64,000 bases of DNA from Auanema rhodensis (taxonomy: Eukaryota > Nematoda > Chromadorea > Rhabditida > Rhabditidae): assembly GCA_964057225.1 (NCBI GenBank), contig OZ059900.1, forward strand, positions 18,057,638 through 18,121,637, given 5' to 3'. The translations under genes and the position numbers were made by a program. The notes under the pieces were generated by a model. It had not been told where the DNA came from. It searched no databases and saw only the letters and a program-made list of their open reading frames with translations. Of the stretch, positions 24,289 to 38,267 are shown in pieces (the first letter of the stretch is position 1; each line of letters begins with the position of its first letter).

Positions 24289-27200
24289 GTTAGAAAATTA
24301 AGGAAATTAGCATATTCTGAGGGCACGCCCCTTATGGCTAATATTGATTAAATCGATTTTTGTTCATATGAGTCGTCAAATGCAACGAATTTCAGCGTGT
24401 TACATACTAAAATGAAGCATTTTACATGCTGAACACTAGAAAAATACAAAAACACAGTATTTCCCATGAGAAATATTTTATTATGCTGGAAAACCAGTTT
24501 TTGGAAATTTCGCTGTAAACAAGGTTTTGACTTACGATTTCATGTGTTCAAACTCATGCAATGTCAATGAAACCTAGCTCAAAATTGTTCGTACAACGTC
24601 TAGTTCCACTTTCACGACTAAAAAACAGGGGTTAGAAAATTAAGGAAATTAGCATATTCTGAGGGCACGCCCCTTATGGCTAATATTGATTAAATCGATT
24701 TTTGTTCATATGAGTCGTCAAATGCAACGAATTTCAGCGTGTTACATACTAAAATGAAGCATTTCACATGCTGAACACTAGAAAAATACAAAAACACAGT
24801 AATACCCATGAGAAATATTTTATTATGCTGGAAAACCAGTTTTTGGAAATTTCGCTGTAAACAAGGTTTTGACTTACGATTTCATGTGTTCAAACTCATG
24901 CAATGTCAATGAAACCTAGCTCAAAATTGTTCGTACAACGTCTGGTTCCACTTTCACGACTAAAAAAAAACAGGGGTTAGAAAATTAAGGAAATTAGCAT
25001 ATTCTGAGGGCACGCCCTTTATGGCTAATATTGATTAAATCGATTTTTGTTCATATGAGTCGTCAAATGCAACGAATTTCAGCGTGTTACATACTAAAAT
25101 GAAGCATTTTACATGCTGAACACTAGAAAAATACAAAAACACAGTATTTCCCATGAGAAATATTTTATTATGCTGGAAAACCAGTTTTTGGAAATTTCGC
25201 TGTAAACAAGGTTTTGACTTACGATTTCATGTGTTCAAACTCATGCAATGTCAATGAAACCTAGCTCAAAATTGTTCGTACAACGTCTAGTTCCACTTTC
25301 ACGACAAAAAAACAGGGGTTAGAAAATTAAGGAAATTAGCATATTCTGAGGGCACGCCCCTTATGGCTAATATTGATTAAATCGATTTTTGTTCATATGA
25401 GTCGTCAAATGCAACGAATTTCAGCGTGTTACATACTAAAATGAAGCATTTCACATGCTGAACACTAGAAAAATACAAAAACACAGTATTTCCCATGAGA
25501 AATATTTTATTATGCTGGAAAACCAGTTTTTGGAAATTTCGCTGTAAACAAGGTTTTGACTTACGATTTCATGTGTTCAAACTCATGCAATGTCAATGAA
25601 ACCTAGCTCAAAATTGTTCGTACAACGTCTGGTTCCACTTTCACGACTAAAAAAAAACAGGGGTTAGAAAATTAAGGAAATTAGCATATTCTGAGGGCAC
25701 GCCCCTTATGGCTAATATTGATTAAATCGATTTTTGTTCATATGAGTCGTCAAATGCAACGAATTTCAGCGTGTTACATACTAAAATGAAGCATTTCACA
25801 TGCTGAACACTAGAAAAATACAAAAACACAGTATTTCCCATGAGAAATATTTTATTATGCTGGAAAACCAGTTTTTGGAAATTTCGCTGTAAACAAGGTT
25901 TTGACTTACGATTTCATGTGTTCAAACTCATGCAATGTCAATGAAACCTAGCTCAAAATTGTTCGTACAACGTCTAGTTCCACTTTCACGACTAAAAAAA
26001 AACAGGGGTTAGAAAATTAAGGAAATTAGCATATTCTGAGGGCACGCCCCTTATGGCTAATATTGATTAAATCGATTTTTGTTCATATGAGTCGTCAAAT
26101 GCAACGAATTTCAGCGTGTTACATACTAAAATGAAGCATTTTACATGCTGAACACTAGAAAAATACAAAAACACAGTATTTCCCATGAGAAATATTTTAT
26201 TATGCTGGAAAACCAGTTTTTGGAAATTTCGCTGTAAACAAGGTTTTGACTTACGATTTCATGTGTTCAAACTCATGCAATGTCAATGAAACCTAGCTCA
26301 AAATTGTTCGTACAACGTCTAGTTCCACTTTCACGACAAAAAAACAGGGGTTAGAAAATTAAGGAAATTAGCATATTCTGAGGGCACGCCCCTTATGGCT
26401 AATATTGATTAAATCGATTTTTGTTCATATGAGTCGTCAAATGCAACGAATTTCAGCGTGTTACATACTAAAATGAAGCATTTCACATGCTGAACACTAG
26501 AAAAATACAAAAACACAGTATTTCCCATGAGAAATATTTTATTATGCTGGAAAACCAGTTTTTGGAAATTTCGCTGTAAACAAGGTTTTGACTTACGATT
26601 TCATGTGTTCAAACTCATGCAATGTCAATGAAACCTAGCTCAAAATTGTTAATACAATGTCTAGTTCCACTTTCACGACAAAAAAACAGGGGTTAGAAAA
26701 TTAAGGAAATTAGCATATTCTGAGGGCACGCCCCTTATGGCTAATATTGATTAAATCGATTTTTGTTCATATGAGTCGTCAAATGCAACGAATTTCAGCG
26801 TGTTACATACTAAAATGAAGCATTTTATATGCTGAACACTAGAAAAATACAAAAACACAGTATTTCCCATGAGAAATATTTTATTATGCTGGAAAACCAG
26901 TTTTTGGAAATTTCGCTGTAAACAAGGTTTTGACTTACGATTTCATGTGTTCAAACTCATGCAATGTCAATGAAACCTAGCTCAAAATTGTTCGTACAAC
27001 GTCTAGTTCCACTTTCACGACAAAAAAACAGGGGTTAGAAAATTAAGGAAATTAGCATATTCTGAGGGCACGCCCCTTATGGCTAATATTGATTAAATCG
27101 ATTTTTGTTCATATGAGTCGTCAAATGCAACGAATTTCAGCGTGTTACATACTAAAATGAAGCATTTTACATGCTGAACACTAGAAAAATACAAAAACAC

Positions 27201-29427
27201 AGTATTTCCCATGAGAAATATTTTATTATGCTGGAAAACCAGTTTTTGGAAATTTCGCTGTAAACAAGGTTTTGACTTACGATTTCATGTGTTCAAACTC
27301 ATGCAATGTCAATGAAACCTAGCTCAAAATTGTTCGTACAACGTCTAGTTCCACTTTCACGACAAAAAAACAGGGGTTAGAAAATTAAGGAAATTAGCAT
27401 ATTCTGAGGGCACGCCCTTTATGGCTAATATTGATTAAATCGATTTTTGTTCATATGAGTCGTCAAATGCAACGAATTTCAGCGTGTTACATACTAAAAT
27501 GAAGCATTTTATATGCTGAACACTAGAAAAATACAAAAACACAGTATTTCCCATGAGAAATATTTTATTATGCTGGAAAACCAGTTTTTGGAAATTTCGC
27601 TGTAAACAAGGTTTTGACTTACGATTTCATGTGTTCAAACTCATGCAATGTCAATGAAACCTAGCTCAAAATTGTTAATACAATGTCTAGTTCCACTTTC
27701 ACGACTAAAAAACAGGGGTTAGAAAATTAAGGAAATTAGCATATTCTGAGGGCACGCCCTTTATGGCTAATATTGATTAAATCGATTTTTGTTCATATGA
27801 GTCGTCAAATGCAACGAATTTCAGCGTGTTACATACTAAAATGAAGCATTTTACATGCTGAACACTAGAAAAATACAAAAACACAGTATTTCCCATGAGA
27901 AATATTTTATTATGCTGGAAAACCAGTTTTTGGAAATTTCGCTGTAAACAAGGTTTTGACTTACGATTTCATGTGTTCAAACTCATGCAATGTCAATGAA
28001 ACCTAGCTCAAAATTGTTCGTACAACGTCTAGTTCCACTTTCACGACAAAAAAACAGGGGTTAGAAAATTAAGGAAATTAGCATATTCTGAGGGCACGCC
28101 CCTTATGGCTAATATTGATTAAATCGATTTTTGTTCATATGAGTCGTCAAATGCAACGAATTTCAGCGTGTTACATACTAAAATGAAGCATTTCACATGC
28201 TGAACACTAGAAAAATACAAAAACACAGTAATACCCATGAGAAATATTTTATTATGCTGGAAAACCAGTTTTTGGAAATTTCGCTGTAAACAAGGTTTTG
28301 ACTTACGATTTCATGTGTTCAAACTCATGCAATGTCAATGAAACCTAGCTCAAAATTGTTAATACAATGTCTAGTTCCACTTTCACGACAAAAAAACAGG
28401 GGTTAGAAAATTAAGGAAATTAGCATATTCTGAGGGCACGCCCTTTATGGCTAATATTGATTAAATCGATTTTTGTTCATATGAGTCGTCAAATGCAACG
28501 AATTTCAGCGTGTTACATACTAAAATGAAGCATTTTACATGCTGAACACTAGAAAAATACAAAAACACAGTATTTCCCATGAGAAATATTTTATTATGCT
28601 GGAAAACCAGTTTTTGGAAATTTCGCTGTAAACAAGGTTTTGACTTACGATTTCATGTGTTCAAACTCATGCAATGTCAATGAAACCTAGCTCAAAATTG
28701 TTTGTACAACGTCTAGTTCCACTTTCACGACTAAAAAACAGGGGTTAGAAAATTAAGGAAATTAGCATATTCTGAGGGCACGCCCCTTATGGCTAATATT
28801 GATTAAATCGATTTTTGTTCATATGAGTCGTCAAATGCAACGAATTTCAGCGTGTTACATACTAAAATGAAGCATTTCACATGCTGAACACTAGAAAAAT
28901 ACAAAAACACAGTATTTCCCATGAGAAATATTTTATTATGCTGGAAAACCAGTTTTTGGAAATTTCGCTGTAAACAAGGTTTTGACTTACGATTTCATGT
29001 GTTCAAACTCATGCAATGTCAATGAAACCTAGCTCAAAATTGTTCGTACAACGTCTGGTTCCACTTTCACGACAAAAAAACAGGGGTTAGAAAATTAAGG
29101 AAATTAGCATATTCTGAGGGCACGCCCTTTATGGCTAATATTGATTAAATCGATTTTTGTTCATATGAGTCGTCAAATGCAACGAATTTCAGCGTGTTAC
29201 ATACTAAAATGAAGCATTTTACATGCTGAACACTAGAAAATTACAAAAACACAGTATTTCCCATGAGAAATATTTTATTATGCTGGAAAACCAGTTTTTG
29301 GAAATTTCGCTGTAAACAAGGTTTTGACTTACGATTTCATGTGTTCAAACTCATGCAATGTCAATGAAACCTAGCTCAAAATTGTTAATACAATGTCTAG
29401 TTCCACTTTCACGACAAAAAAACAGGG
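24289..29427 (+). repeat. Satellite units, including a cluster of 345-bp units
   Basis: Fifteen units. Three of the four 345-bp units in the window lie here (24631, 25318, 25663), each with T331 followed by nine A and with C135. Their closeness indicates local copying of one expanded unit. C137T is seen only at 26692 and 27376, two units apart. The unit at 29086 has a private A157T-type change near base 29241. Confidence 0.88.
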
Positions 29428-32400
29428 GTTAGAAAATTAAGGAAATTAGCATATTCTGAGGGCACGCCCCTTATGGCTAATATTGATTAAATCGATTTTT
29501 GTTCATATGAGTCGTCAAATGCAACGAATTTCAGCGTGTTACATACTAAAATGAAGCATTTTACATGCTGAACACTAGAAAAATACAAAAACACAGTAAT
29601 ACCCATGAGAAATATTTTATTATGCTGGAAAACCAGTTTTTGGAAATTTCGCTGTAAACAAGGTTTTGACTTACGATTTCATGTGTTCAAACTCATGCAA
29701 TGTCAATGAAACCTAGCTCAAAATTGTTAATACAATGTCTAGTTCCACTTTCACGACAAAAAAACAGGGGTTAGAAAATTAAGGAAATTAGCATATTCTG
29801 AGGGCACGCCCTTTATGGCTAATATTGATTAAATCGATTTTTGTTCATATGAGTCGTCAAATGCAACGAATTTCAGCGTGTTACATACTAAAATGAAGCA
29901 TTTTACATGCTGAACACTAGAAAAATACAAAAACACAGTATTTCCCATGAGAAATATTTTATTATGCTGGAAAACCAGTTTTTGGAAATTTCGCTGTAAA
30001 CAAGGTTTTGACTTACGATTTCATGTGTTCAAACTCATGCAATGTCAATGAAACCTAGCTCAAAATTGTTAATACAATGTCTAGTTCCACTTTCACGACA
30101 AAAAAACAGGGGTTAGAAAATTAAGGAAATTAGCATATTCTGAGGGCACGCCCTTTATGGCTAATATTGATTAAATCGATTTTTGTTCATATGAGTCGTC
30201 AAATGCAACGAATTTCAGCGTGTTACATACTAAAATGAAGCATTTTACATGCTGAACACTAGAAAAATACAAAAACACAGTATTTCCCATGAGAAATATT
30301 TTATTATGCTGGAAAACCAGTTTTTGGAAATTTCGCTGTAAACAAGGTTTTGACTTACGATTTCATGTGTTCAAACTCATGCAATGTCAATGAAACCTAG
30401 CTCAAAATTGTTCGTACAACGTCTAGTTCCACTTTCACGACTAAAAAACAGGGGTTAGAAAATTAAGGAAATTAGCATATTCTGAGGGCACGCCCCTTAT
30501 GGCTAATATTGATTAAATCGATTTTTGTTCATATGAGTCGTCAAATGCAACGAATTTCAGCGTGTTACATACTAAAATGAAGCATTTTACATGCTGAACA
30601 CTAGAAAAATACAAAAACACAGTATTTCCCATGAGAAATATTTTATTATGCTGGAAAACCAGTTTTTGGAAATTTCGCTGTAAACAAGGTTTTGACTTAC
30701 GATTTCATGTGTTCAAACTCATGCAATGTCAATGAAACCTAGCTCAAAATTGTTCGTACAACGTCTAGTTCCACTTTCACGACAAAAAAACAGGGGTTAG
30801 AAAATTAAGGAAATTAGCATATTCTGAGGGCACGCCCCTTATGGCTAATATTGATTAAATCGATTTTTGTTCATATGAGTCGTCAAATGCAACGAATTTC
30901 AGCGTGTTACATACTAAAATGAAGCATTTTACATGCTGAACACTAGAAAAATACAAAAACACAGTAATACCCATGAGAAATATTTTATTATGCTGGAAAA
31001 CCAGTTTTTGGAAATTTCGCTGTAAACAAGGTTTTGACTTACGATTTCATGTGTTCAAACTCATGCAATGTCAATGAAACCTAGCTCAAAATTGTTAATA
31101 CAATGTCTGGTTCCACTTTCACGACAAAAAAACAGGGGTTAGAAAATTAAGGAAATTAGCATATTCTGAGGGCACGCCCTTTATGGCTAATATTGATTAA
31201 ATCGATTTTTGTTCATATGAGTCGTCAAATGCAACGAATTTCAGCGTGTTACATACTAAAATGAAGCATTTTACATGCTGAACACTAGAAAAATACAAAA
31301 ACACAGTATTTCCCATGAGAAATATTTTATTATGCTGGAAAACCAGTTTTTGGAAATTTCGCTGTAAACAAGGTTTTGACTTACGATTTCATGTGTTCAA
31401 ACTCATGCAATGTCAATGAAACCTAGCTCAAAATTGTTCGTACAACGTCTAGTTCCACTTTCACGACAAAAAAACAGGGGTTAGAAAATTAAGGAAATTA
31501 GCATATTCTGAGGGCACGCCCCTTATGGCTAATATTGATTAAATCGATTTTTGTTCATATGAGTCGTCAAATGCAACGAATTTCAGCGTGTTACATACTA
31601 AAATGAAGCATTTTACATGCTGAACACTAGAAAAATACAAAAACACAGTAATACCCATGAGAAATATTTTATTATGCTGGAAAACCAGTTTTTGGAAATT
31701 TCGCTGTAAACAAGGTTTTGACTTACGATTTCATGTGTTCAAACTCATGCAATGTCAATGAAACCTAGCTCAAAATTGTTAATACAATGTCTAGTTCCAC
31801 TTTCACGACAAAAAAACAGGGGTTAGAAAATTAAGGAAATTAGCATATTCTGAGGGCACGCCCTTTATGGCTAATATTGATTAAATCGATTTTTGTTCAT
31901 ATGAGTCGTCAAATGCAACGAATTTCAGCGTGTTACATACTAAAATGAAGCATTTTACATGCTGAACACTAGAAAAATACAAAAACACAGTATTTCCCAT
32001 GAGAAATATTTTATTATGCTGGAAAACCAGTTTTTGGAAATTTCGCTGTAAACAAGGTTTTGACTTACGATTTCATGTGTTCAAACTCATGCAATGTCAA
32101 TGAAACCTAGCTCAAAATTGTTAATACAATGTCTAGTTCCACTTTCACGACAAAAAAACAGGGGTTAGAAAATTAAGGAAATTAGCATATTCTGAGGGCA
32201 CGCCCTTTATGGCTAATATTGATTAAATCGATTTTTGTTCATATGAGTCGTCAAATGCAACGAATTTCAGCGTGTTACATACTAAAATGAAGCATTTTAC
32301 ATGCTGAACACTAGAAAAATACAAAAACACAGTATTTCCCATGAGAAATATTTTATTATGCTGGAAAACCAGTTTTTGGAAATTTCGCTGTAAACAAGGT

Positions 32401-33531
32401 TTTGACTTACGATTTCATGTGTTCAAACTCATGCAATGTCAATGAAACCTAGCTCAAAATTGTTCGTACAATGTCTAGTTCCACTTTCACGACTAAAAAA
32501 CAGGGGTTAGAAAATTAAGGAAATTAGCATATTCTGAGGGCACGCCCCTTATGGCTAATATTGATTAAATCGATTTTTGTTCATATGAGTCGTCAAATGC
32601 AACGAATTTCAGCGTGTTACATACTAAAATGAAGCATTTTACATGCTGAACACTAGAAAAATACAAAAACACAGTATTTCCCATGAGAAATATTTTATTA
32701 TGCTGGAAAACCAGTTTTTGGAAATTTCGCTGTAAACAAGGTTTTGACTTACGATTTCATGTGTTCAAACTCATGCAATGTCAATGAAACCTAGCTCAAA
32801 ATTGTTCGTACAACGTCTAGTTCCACTTTCACGACAAAAAAACAGGGGTTAGAAAATTAAGGAAATTAGCATATTCTGAGGGCACGCCCCTTATGGCTAA
32901 TATTGATTAAATCGATTTTTGTTCATATGAGTCGTCAAATGCAACGAATTTCAGCGTGTTACATACTAAAATGAAGCATTTTACATGCTGAACACTAGAA
33001 AAATACAAAAACACAGTAATACCCATGAGAAATATTTTATTATGCTGGAAAACCAGTTTTTGGAAATTTCGCTGTAAACAAGGTTTTGACTTACGATTTC
33101 ATGTGTTCAAACTCATGCAATGTCAATGAAACCTAGCTCAAAATTGTTAATACAATGTCTAGTTCCACTTTCACGACAAAAAAACAGGGGTTAGAAAATT
33201 AAGGAAATTAGCATATTCTGAGGGCACGCCCTTTATGGCTAATATTGATTAAATCGATTTTTGTTCATATGAGTCGTCAAATGCAACGAATTTCAGCGTG
33301 TTACATACTAAAATGAAGCATTTTACATGCTGAACACTAGAAAAATACAAAAACACAGTATTTCCCATGAGAAATATTTTATTATGCTGGAAAACCAGTT
33401 TTTGGAAATTTCGCTGTAAACAAGGTTTTGACTTACGATTTCATGTGTTCAAACTCATGCAATGTCAATGAAACCTAGCTCAAAATTGTTCGTACAACGT
33501 CTAGTTCCACTTTCACGACTAAAAAACAGGG
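29428..33531 (+). repeat. Second tandem hexamer
   Basis: Blocks 29428-31479 and 31480-33531 repeat six unit types at an offset of 2,052 bp. Differences are G313 in the unit at 30796, T331 only in the last unit of the second block, and a CG302-303 with T309 mosaic in the unit at 32164. That mosaic joins an allele pair otherwise found apart and marks an exchange or a new mutation. Confidence 0.78.
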
Positions 33532-34215
33532 GTTAGAAAATTAAGGAAATTAGCATATTCTGAGGGCACGCCCCTTATGGCTAATATTGATTAAATCGAT
33601 TTTTGTTCATATGAGTCGTCAAATGCAACGAATTTCAGCGTGTTACATACTAAAATGAAGCATTTCACATGCTGAACACTAGAAAAATACAAAAACACAG
33701 TATTTCCCATGAGAAATATTTTATTATGCTGGAAAACCAGTTTTTGGAAATTTCGCTGTAAACAAGGTTTTGACTTACGATTTCATGTGTTCAAACTCAT
33801 GCAATGTCAATGAAACCTAGCTCAAAATTGTTCGTACAACGTCTGGTTCCACTTTCACGACAAAAAAACAGGGGTTAGAAAATTAAGGAAATTAGCATAT
33901 TCTGAGGGCACGCCCCTTATGGCTAATATTGATTAAATCGATTTTTGTTCATATGAGTCGTCAAATGCAACGAATTTCAGCGTGTTACATACTAAAATGA
34001 AGCATTTTACATGCTGAACACTAGAAAAATACAAAAACACAGTATTTCCCATGAGAAATATTTTATTATGCTGGAAAACCAGTTTTTGGAAATTTCGCTG
34101 TAAACAAGGTTTTGACTTACGATTTCATGTGTTCAAACTCATGCAATGTCAATGAAACCTAGCTCAAAATTGTTCGTACAACGTCTAGTTCCACTTTCAC
34201 GACAAAAAAACAGGG
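32848..34215 (+). repeat. 4-unit block, second copy
   Basis: Units at 32848, 33190, 33532 and 33874 have the type order described for 6500-7870, here with no length variant. The units at 34216 and 34558 begin another round of the same order, which then changes. Confidence 0.65.
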
Positions 34216-35241
34216 GTTAGAAAATTAAGGAAATTAGCATATTCTGAGGGCACGCCCCTTATGGCTAATATTGATTAAATCGATTTTTGTTCATATGAGT
34301 CGTCAAATGCAACGAATTTCAGCGTGTTACATACTAAAATGAAGCATTTTACATGCTGAACACTAGAAAAATACAAAAACACAGTAATACCCATGAGAAA
34401 TATTTTATTATGCTGGAAAACCAGTTTTTGGAAATTTCGCTGTAAACAAGGTTTTGACTTACGATTTCATGTGTTCAAACTCATGCAATGACAATGAAAC
34501 CTAGCTCAAAATTGTTAATACAATGTCTAGTTCCACTTTCACGACAAAAAAACAGGGGTTAGAAAATTAAGGAAATTAGCATATTCTGAGGGCACGCCCT
34601 TTATGGCTAATATTGATTAAATCGATTTTTGTTCATATGAGTCGTCAAATGCAACGAATTTCAGCGTGTTACATACTAAAATGAAGCATTTTACATGCTG
34701 AACACTAGAAAAATACAAAAACACAGTATTTCCCATGAGAAATATTTTATTATGCTGGAAAACCAGTTTTTGGAAATTTCGCTGTAAACAAGGTTTTGAC
34801 TTACGATTTCATGTGTTCAAACTCATGCAATGTCAATAAAACCTAGCTCAAAATTGTTCGTACAACGTCTAGTTCCACTTTCACGACTAAAAAACAGGGG
34901 TTAGAAAATTAAGGAAATTAGCATATTCTGAGGGCACGCCCCTTATGGCTAATATTGATTAAATCGATTTTTGTTCATATGAGTCGTCAAATGCAACGAA
35001 TTTCAGCGTGTTACATACTAAAATGAAGCATTTTACATGCTGAACACTAGAAAAATACAAAAACACAGTATTTCCCATGAGAAATATTTTATTATGCTGG
35101 AAAACCAGTTTTTGGAAATTTCGCTGTAAACAAGGTTTTGACTTACGATTTCATGTGTTCAAACTCATGCAATGTCAATGAAACCCAGCTCAAAATTGTT
35201 CGTACAACGTCTAGTTCCACTTTCACGACAAAAAAACAGGG
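34216..35241 (+). repeat. Satellite units just left of the inversion
   Basis: Three units. The first has a private T276A, the second G281A (shared only with the unit at 55374), and the third T287C. They are otherwise ordinary. T331 is seen here for the last time before the inversion and reappears only once to the right, in the unit at 53322. Confidence 0.9.
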
Positions 35242-35873
35242 GTTAGAAAATTAAGGAAATTAGCATATTCTGAGGGCACGCCCCTTATGGCTAATATTGA
35301 TTAAATCGATTTTTGTTCATATGAGTCGTCAAATGCAACGAATTTCAGCGTGTTACATACTAAAATGAAGCATTTTACATGCTGAACACTAGAAAAATAC
35401 AAAAACACAGTATTTCCCATGAGAAATATTTTATTATGCTGGAAAACCAGTTTTTGGAAATTTCGCTGTAAACAAGGTTTTGACTTACGATTTCATGTGT
35501 TCAAACTCATGCAATGTCAATGAAACCTAGTTCAGCATGTAAAATGCTTCATTTTAGTATGTAACACGCTGAAATTCGTTGCATTTGACGACTCATATGA
35601 ACAAAAATCGATTTAATCAATATTAGCCATAATTTCAGCGTGTTACATACTAAAATGAAGCATTTTACATGCTGAACACTAGAAAAATACAAAAACACAG
35701 TAATACCCATGAGAAATATTTTATTATGCTGGAAAACCAGTTTTTGGAAATTTCGCTGTAAACAAGGTTTTGACTTACGATTTCATGTGTTCAAACTCAT
35801 GCAATGTCAATGAAACCTAGCTCAAAATTGTTCGTACAACGTCTAGTTCCACTTTCACGACAAAAAAACAGGG
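35242..35873 (+). repeat. Rearranged 632-bp unit with internal inversion
   Basis: The unit runs forward from position 1 to 289 (35242-35530), then 100 bp follow that are the exact reverse complement of unit positions 46-145 (35531-35630), then the forward sequence resumes at position 100 and runs to 342 (35631-35873). The left junction shares one base (g) and the right junction two (aa) between the joined sequences, so microhomology is minimal. It is the only orientation change in the window and shifts the phase of all later units by 290 bp. A double template switch during replication explains it most simply; an assembly or read artefact cannot be excluded from sequence alone. Confidence 0.97.
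35531..35676. repeat. Perfect 46-bp inverted repeat, 54-bp spacer
   Basis: The left arm 35531-35576 is the exact reverse complement of the right arm 35631-35676 (both are unit positions 100-145). The spacer 35577-35630 is the reverse complement of unit positions 46-99. The stem could form a hairpin or cruciform, which may be a fragile site. I see no mismatch between the arms, so the event is young or the arms have been kept alike by conversion. Confidence 0.97.
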
Positions 35874-38267
35874 GTTAGAAAATTAAGGAAATTAGCATAT
35901 TCTGAGGGCACGCCCCTTATGGCTAATATTGATTAAATCGATTTTTGTTCATATGAGTCGTCAAATGCAACGAATTTCAGCGTGTTACATACTAAAATGA
36001 AGCATTTTACATGCTGAACACTAGAAAAATACAAAAACACAGTAATACCCATGAGAAATATTTTATTATGCTGGAAAACCAGTTTTTGGAAATTTCGCTG
36101 TAAACAAGGTTTTGACTTACGATTTCATGTGTTCAAACTCATGCAATGTCAATGAAACCTAGCTCAAAATTGTTCGTACAACGTCTAGTTCCACTTTCAC
36201 GACAAAAAAACAGGGGTTAGAAAATTAAGGAAATTAGCATATTCTGAGGGCACGCCCCTTATGGCTAATATTGATTAAATCGATTTTTGTTCATATGAGT
36301 CGTCAAATGCAACGAATTTCAGCGTGTTACATACTAAAATGAAGCATTTTACATGCTGAACACTAGAAAAATACAAAAACACAGTATTTCCCATGAGAAA
36401 TATTTTATTATGCTGGAAAACCAGTTTTTGAAAATTTCGCTGTAAACAAGGTTTTGACTTACGATTTCATGTGTTCAAACTCATGCAATGTCAATGAAAC
36501 CTAGCTCAAAATTGTTCCTACAACGTCTAGTTCCACTTTCACGACAAAAAAGCAGGGGTTAGAAAATTAAGGAAATTAGCATATTCTGAGGGCACGCCCT
36601 TTATGGCTAATATTGATTAAATCGATTTTTGTTCATATGAGTCGTCAAATGCAACGAATTTCAGCGTGTTACATACTAAAATGAAGCATTTTACATGCTG
36701 AACGCTAGAAAAATACAAAAACACAGTATTTCCCATGAGAAATATTTTATTATGCTGGAAAACCAGTTTTTGAAAATTTCGCTGTAAACAAGGTTTTGAC
36801 TTACGATTTCATGTGTTCAAACTCATGCAATGTCAATGAAACCTAGCTCAAAATTGTTCCTACAACGTCTAGTTCCACTTTCACGACAAAAAAACAGGGG
36901 TTAGAAAATTAAGGAAATTAGCATATTCTGAGGGCACGCCCTTTATGGCTAATATTGATTAAATCGATTTTTGTTCATATGAGTCGTCAAATGCAACGAA
37001 TTTCAGCGTGTTACATACTAAAATGAAGCATTTTACATGCTGAACACTAGAAAAATACAAAAACACAGTATTTCCCATGATAAATATTTTATTATGCTGG
37101 AAAACCAGTTTTTGAAAATTTCGCTGTAAACAAGGTTTTGACTTACGATTTCATGTGTTCAAACTCATGCAATGTCAATGAAACCTAGCTCAAAATTGTT
37201 CCTACAACGTCTAGTTCCACTTTCACGACAAAAAAACAGGGGTTAGAAAATTAAGGAAATTAGCATATTCTGAGGGCACGCCCCTTATGGCTAATATTGA
37301 TTAAATCGATTTTTGTTCATATGAGTCGTCAAATGCAACGAATTTCAGCGTGTTACATACTAAAATGAAGCATTTTACATGCTGAACACTAGAAAAATAC
37401 AAAAACACAGTATTTCCCATGAGAAATATTTTATTATGCTGGAAAACCAGTTTTTGGAAATTTCGCTGTAAACAAGGTTTTGACTTACGATTTCATGTGT
37501 TCAAACTCATGCAATGTCAATGAAACCTAGCTCAAAATTGTTCCTACAACGTCTAGTTCCACTTTCACGACAAAAAAACAGGGGTTAGAAAATTAAGGAA
37601 ATTAGCATATTCTGAGGGCACGCCCTTTATGGCTAATATTGATTAAATCGATTTTTGTTCATATGAGTCGTCAAATGCAACGAATTTCAGCGTGTTACAT
37701 ACTAAAATGAAGCATTTTACATGCTGAACACTAGAAAAATACAAAAACACAGTAATACCCATGAGAAATATTTTATTATGCTGGAAAACCAGTTTTTGGA
37801 AATTTCGCTGTAAACAAGGTTTTGACTTACGATTTCATGTGTTCAAACTCATGCAATGTCAATGAAACCTAGCTCAAAATTGTTCGTACAACGTCTAGTT
37901 CCACTTTCACGACAAAAAAACAGGGGTTAGAAAATTAAGGAAATTAGCATATTCTGAGGGCACGCCCCTTATGGCTAATATTGATTAAATCGATTTTTGT
38001 TCATATGAGTCGTCAAATGCAACGAATTTCAGCGTGTTACATACTAAAATGAAGCATTTTACATGCTGAACACTAGAAAAATACAAAAACACAGTAATAC
38101 CCATGAGAAATATTTTATTATGCTGGAAAACCAGTTTTTGGAAATTTCGCTGTAAACAAGGTTTTGACTTACGATTTCATGTGTTCAAACTCATGCAATG
38201 TCAATGAAACCTAGCTCAAAATTGTTCGTACAACGTCTAGTTCCACTTTCACGACAAAAAAACAGGG
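35874..38267 (+). repeat. Satellite units right of the inversion
   Basis: Seven units. Those at 36216, 36558 and 36900 share G216A with CC302-303. The unit at 36558 has the first A147G seen in the window. The unit at 36900 has a private G182T, and 36216 has a G inside its A-run. Units at 35874, 37584 and 37926 pair AA172/174 with CG302-303, a combination seen before the inversion only with C135. Confidence 0.9.

Noticed and set aside
35531-35676. Transposon terminal inverted repeats
   Set aside because: Arms and spacer are all satellite sequence, with no target-site duplication and no foreign DNA between them.
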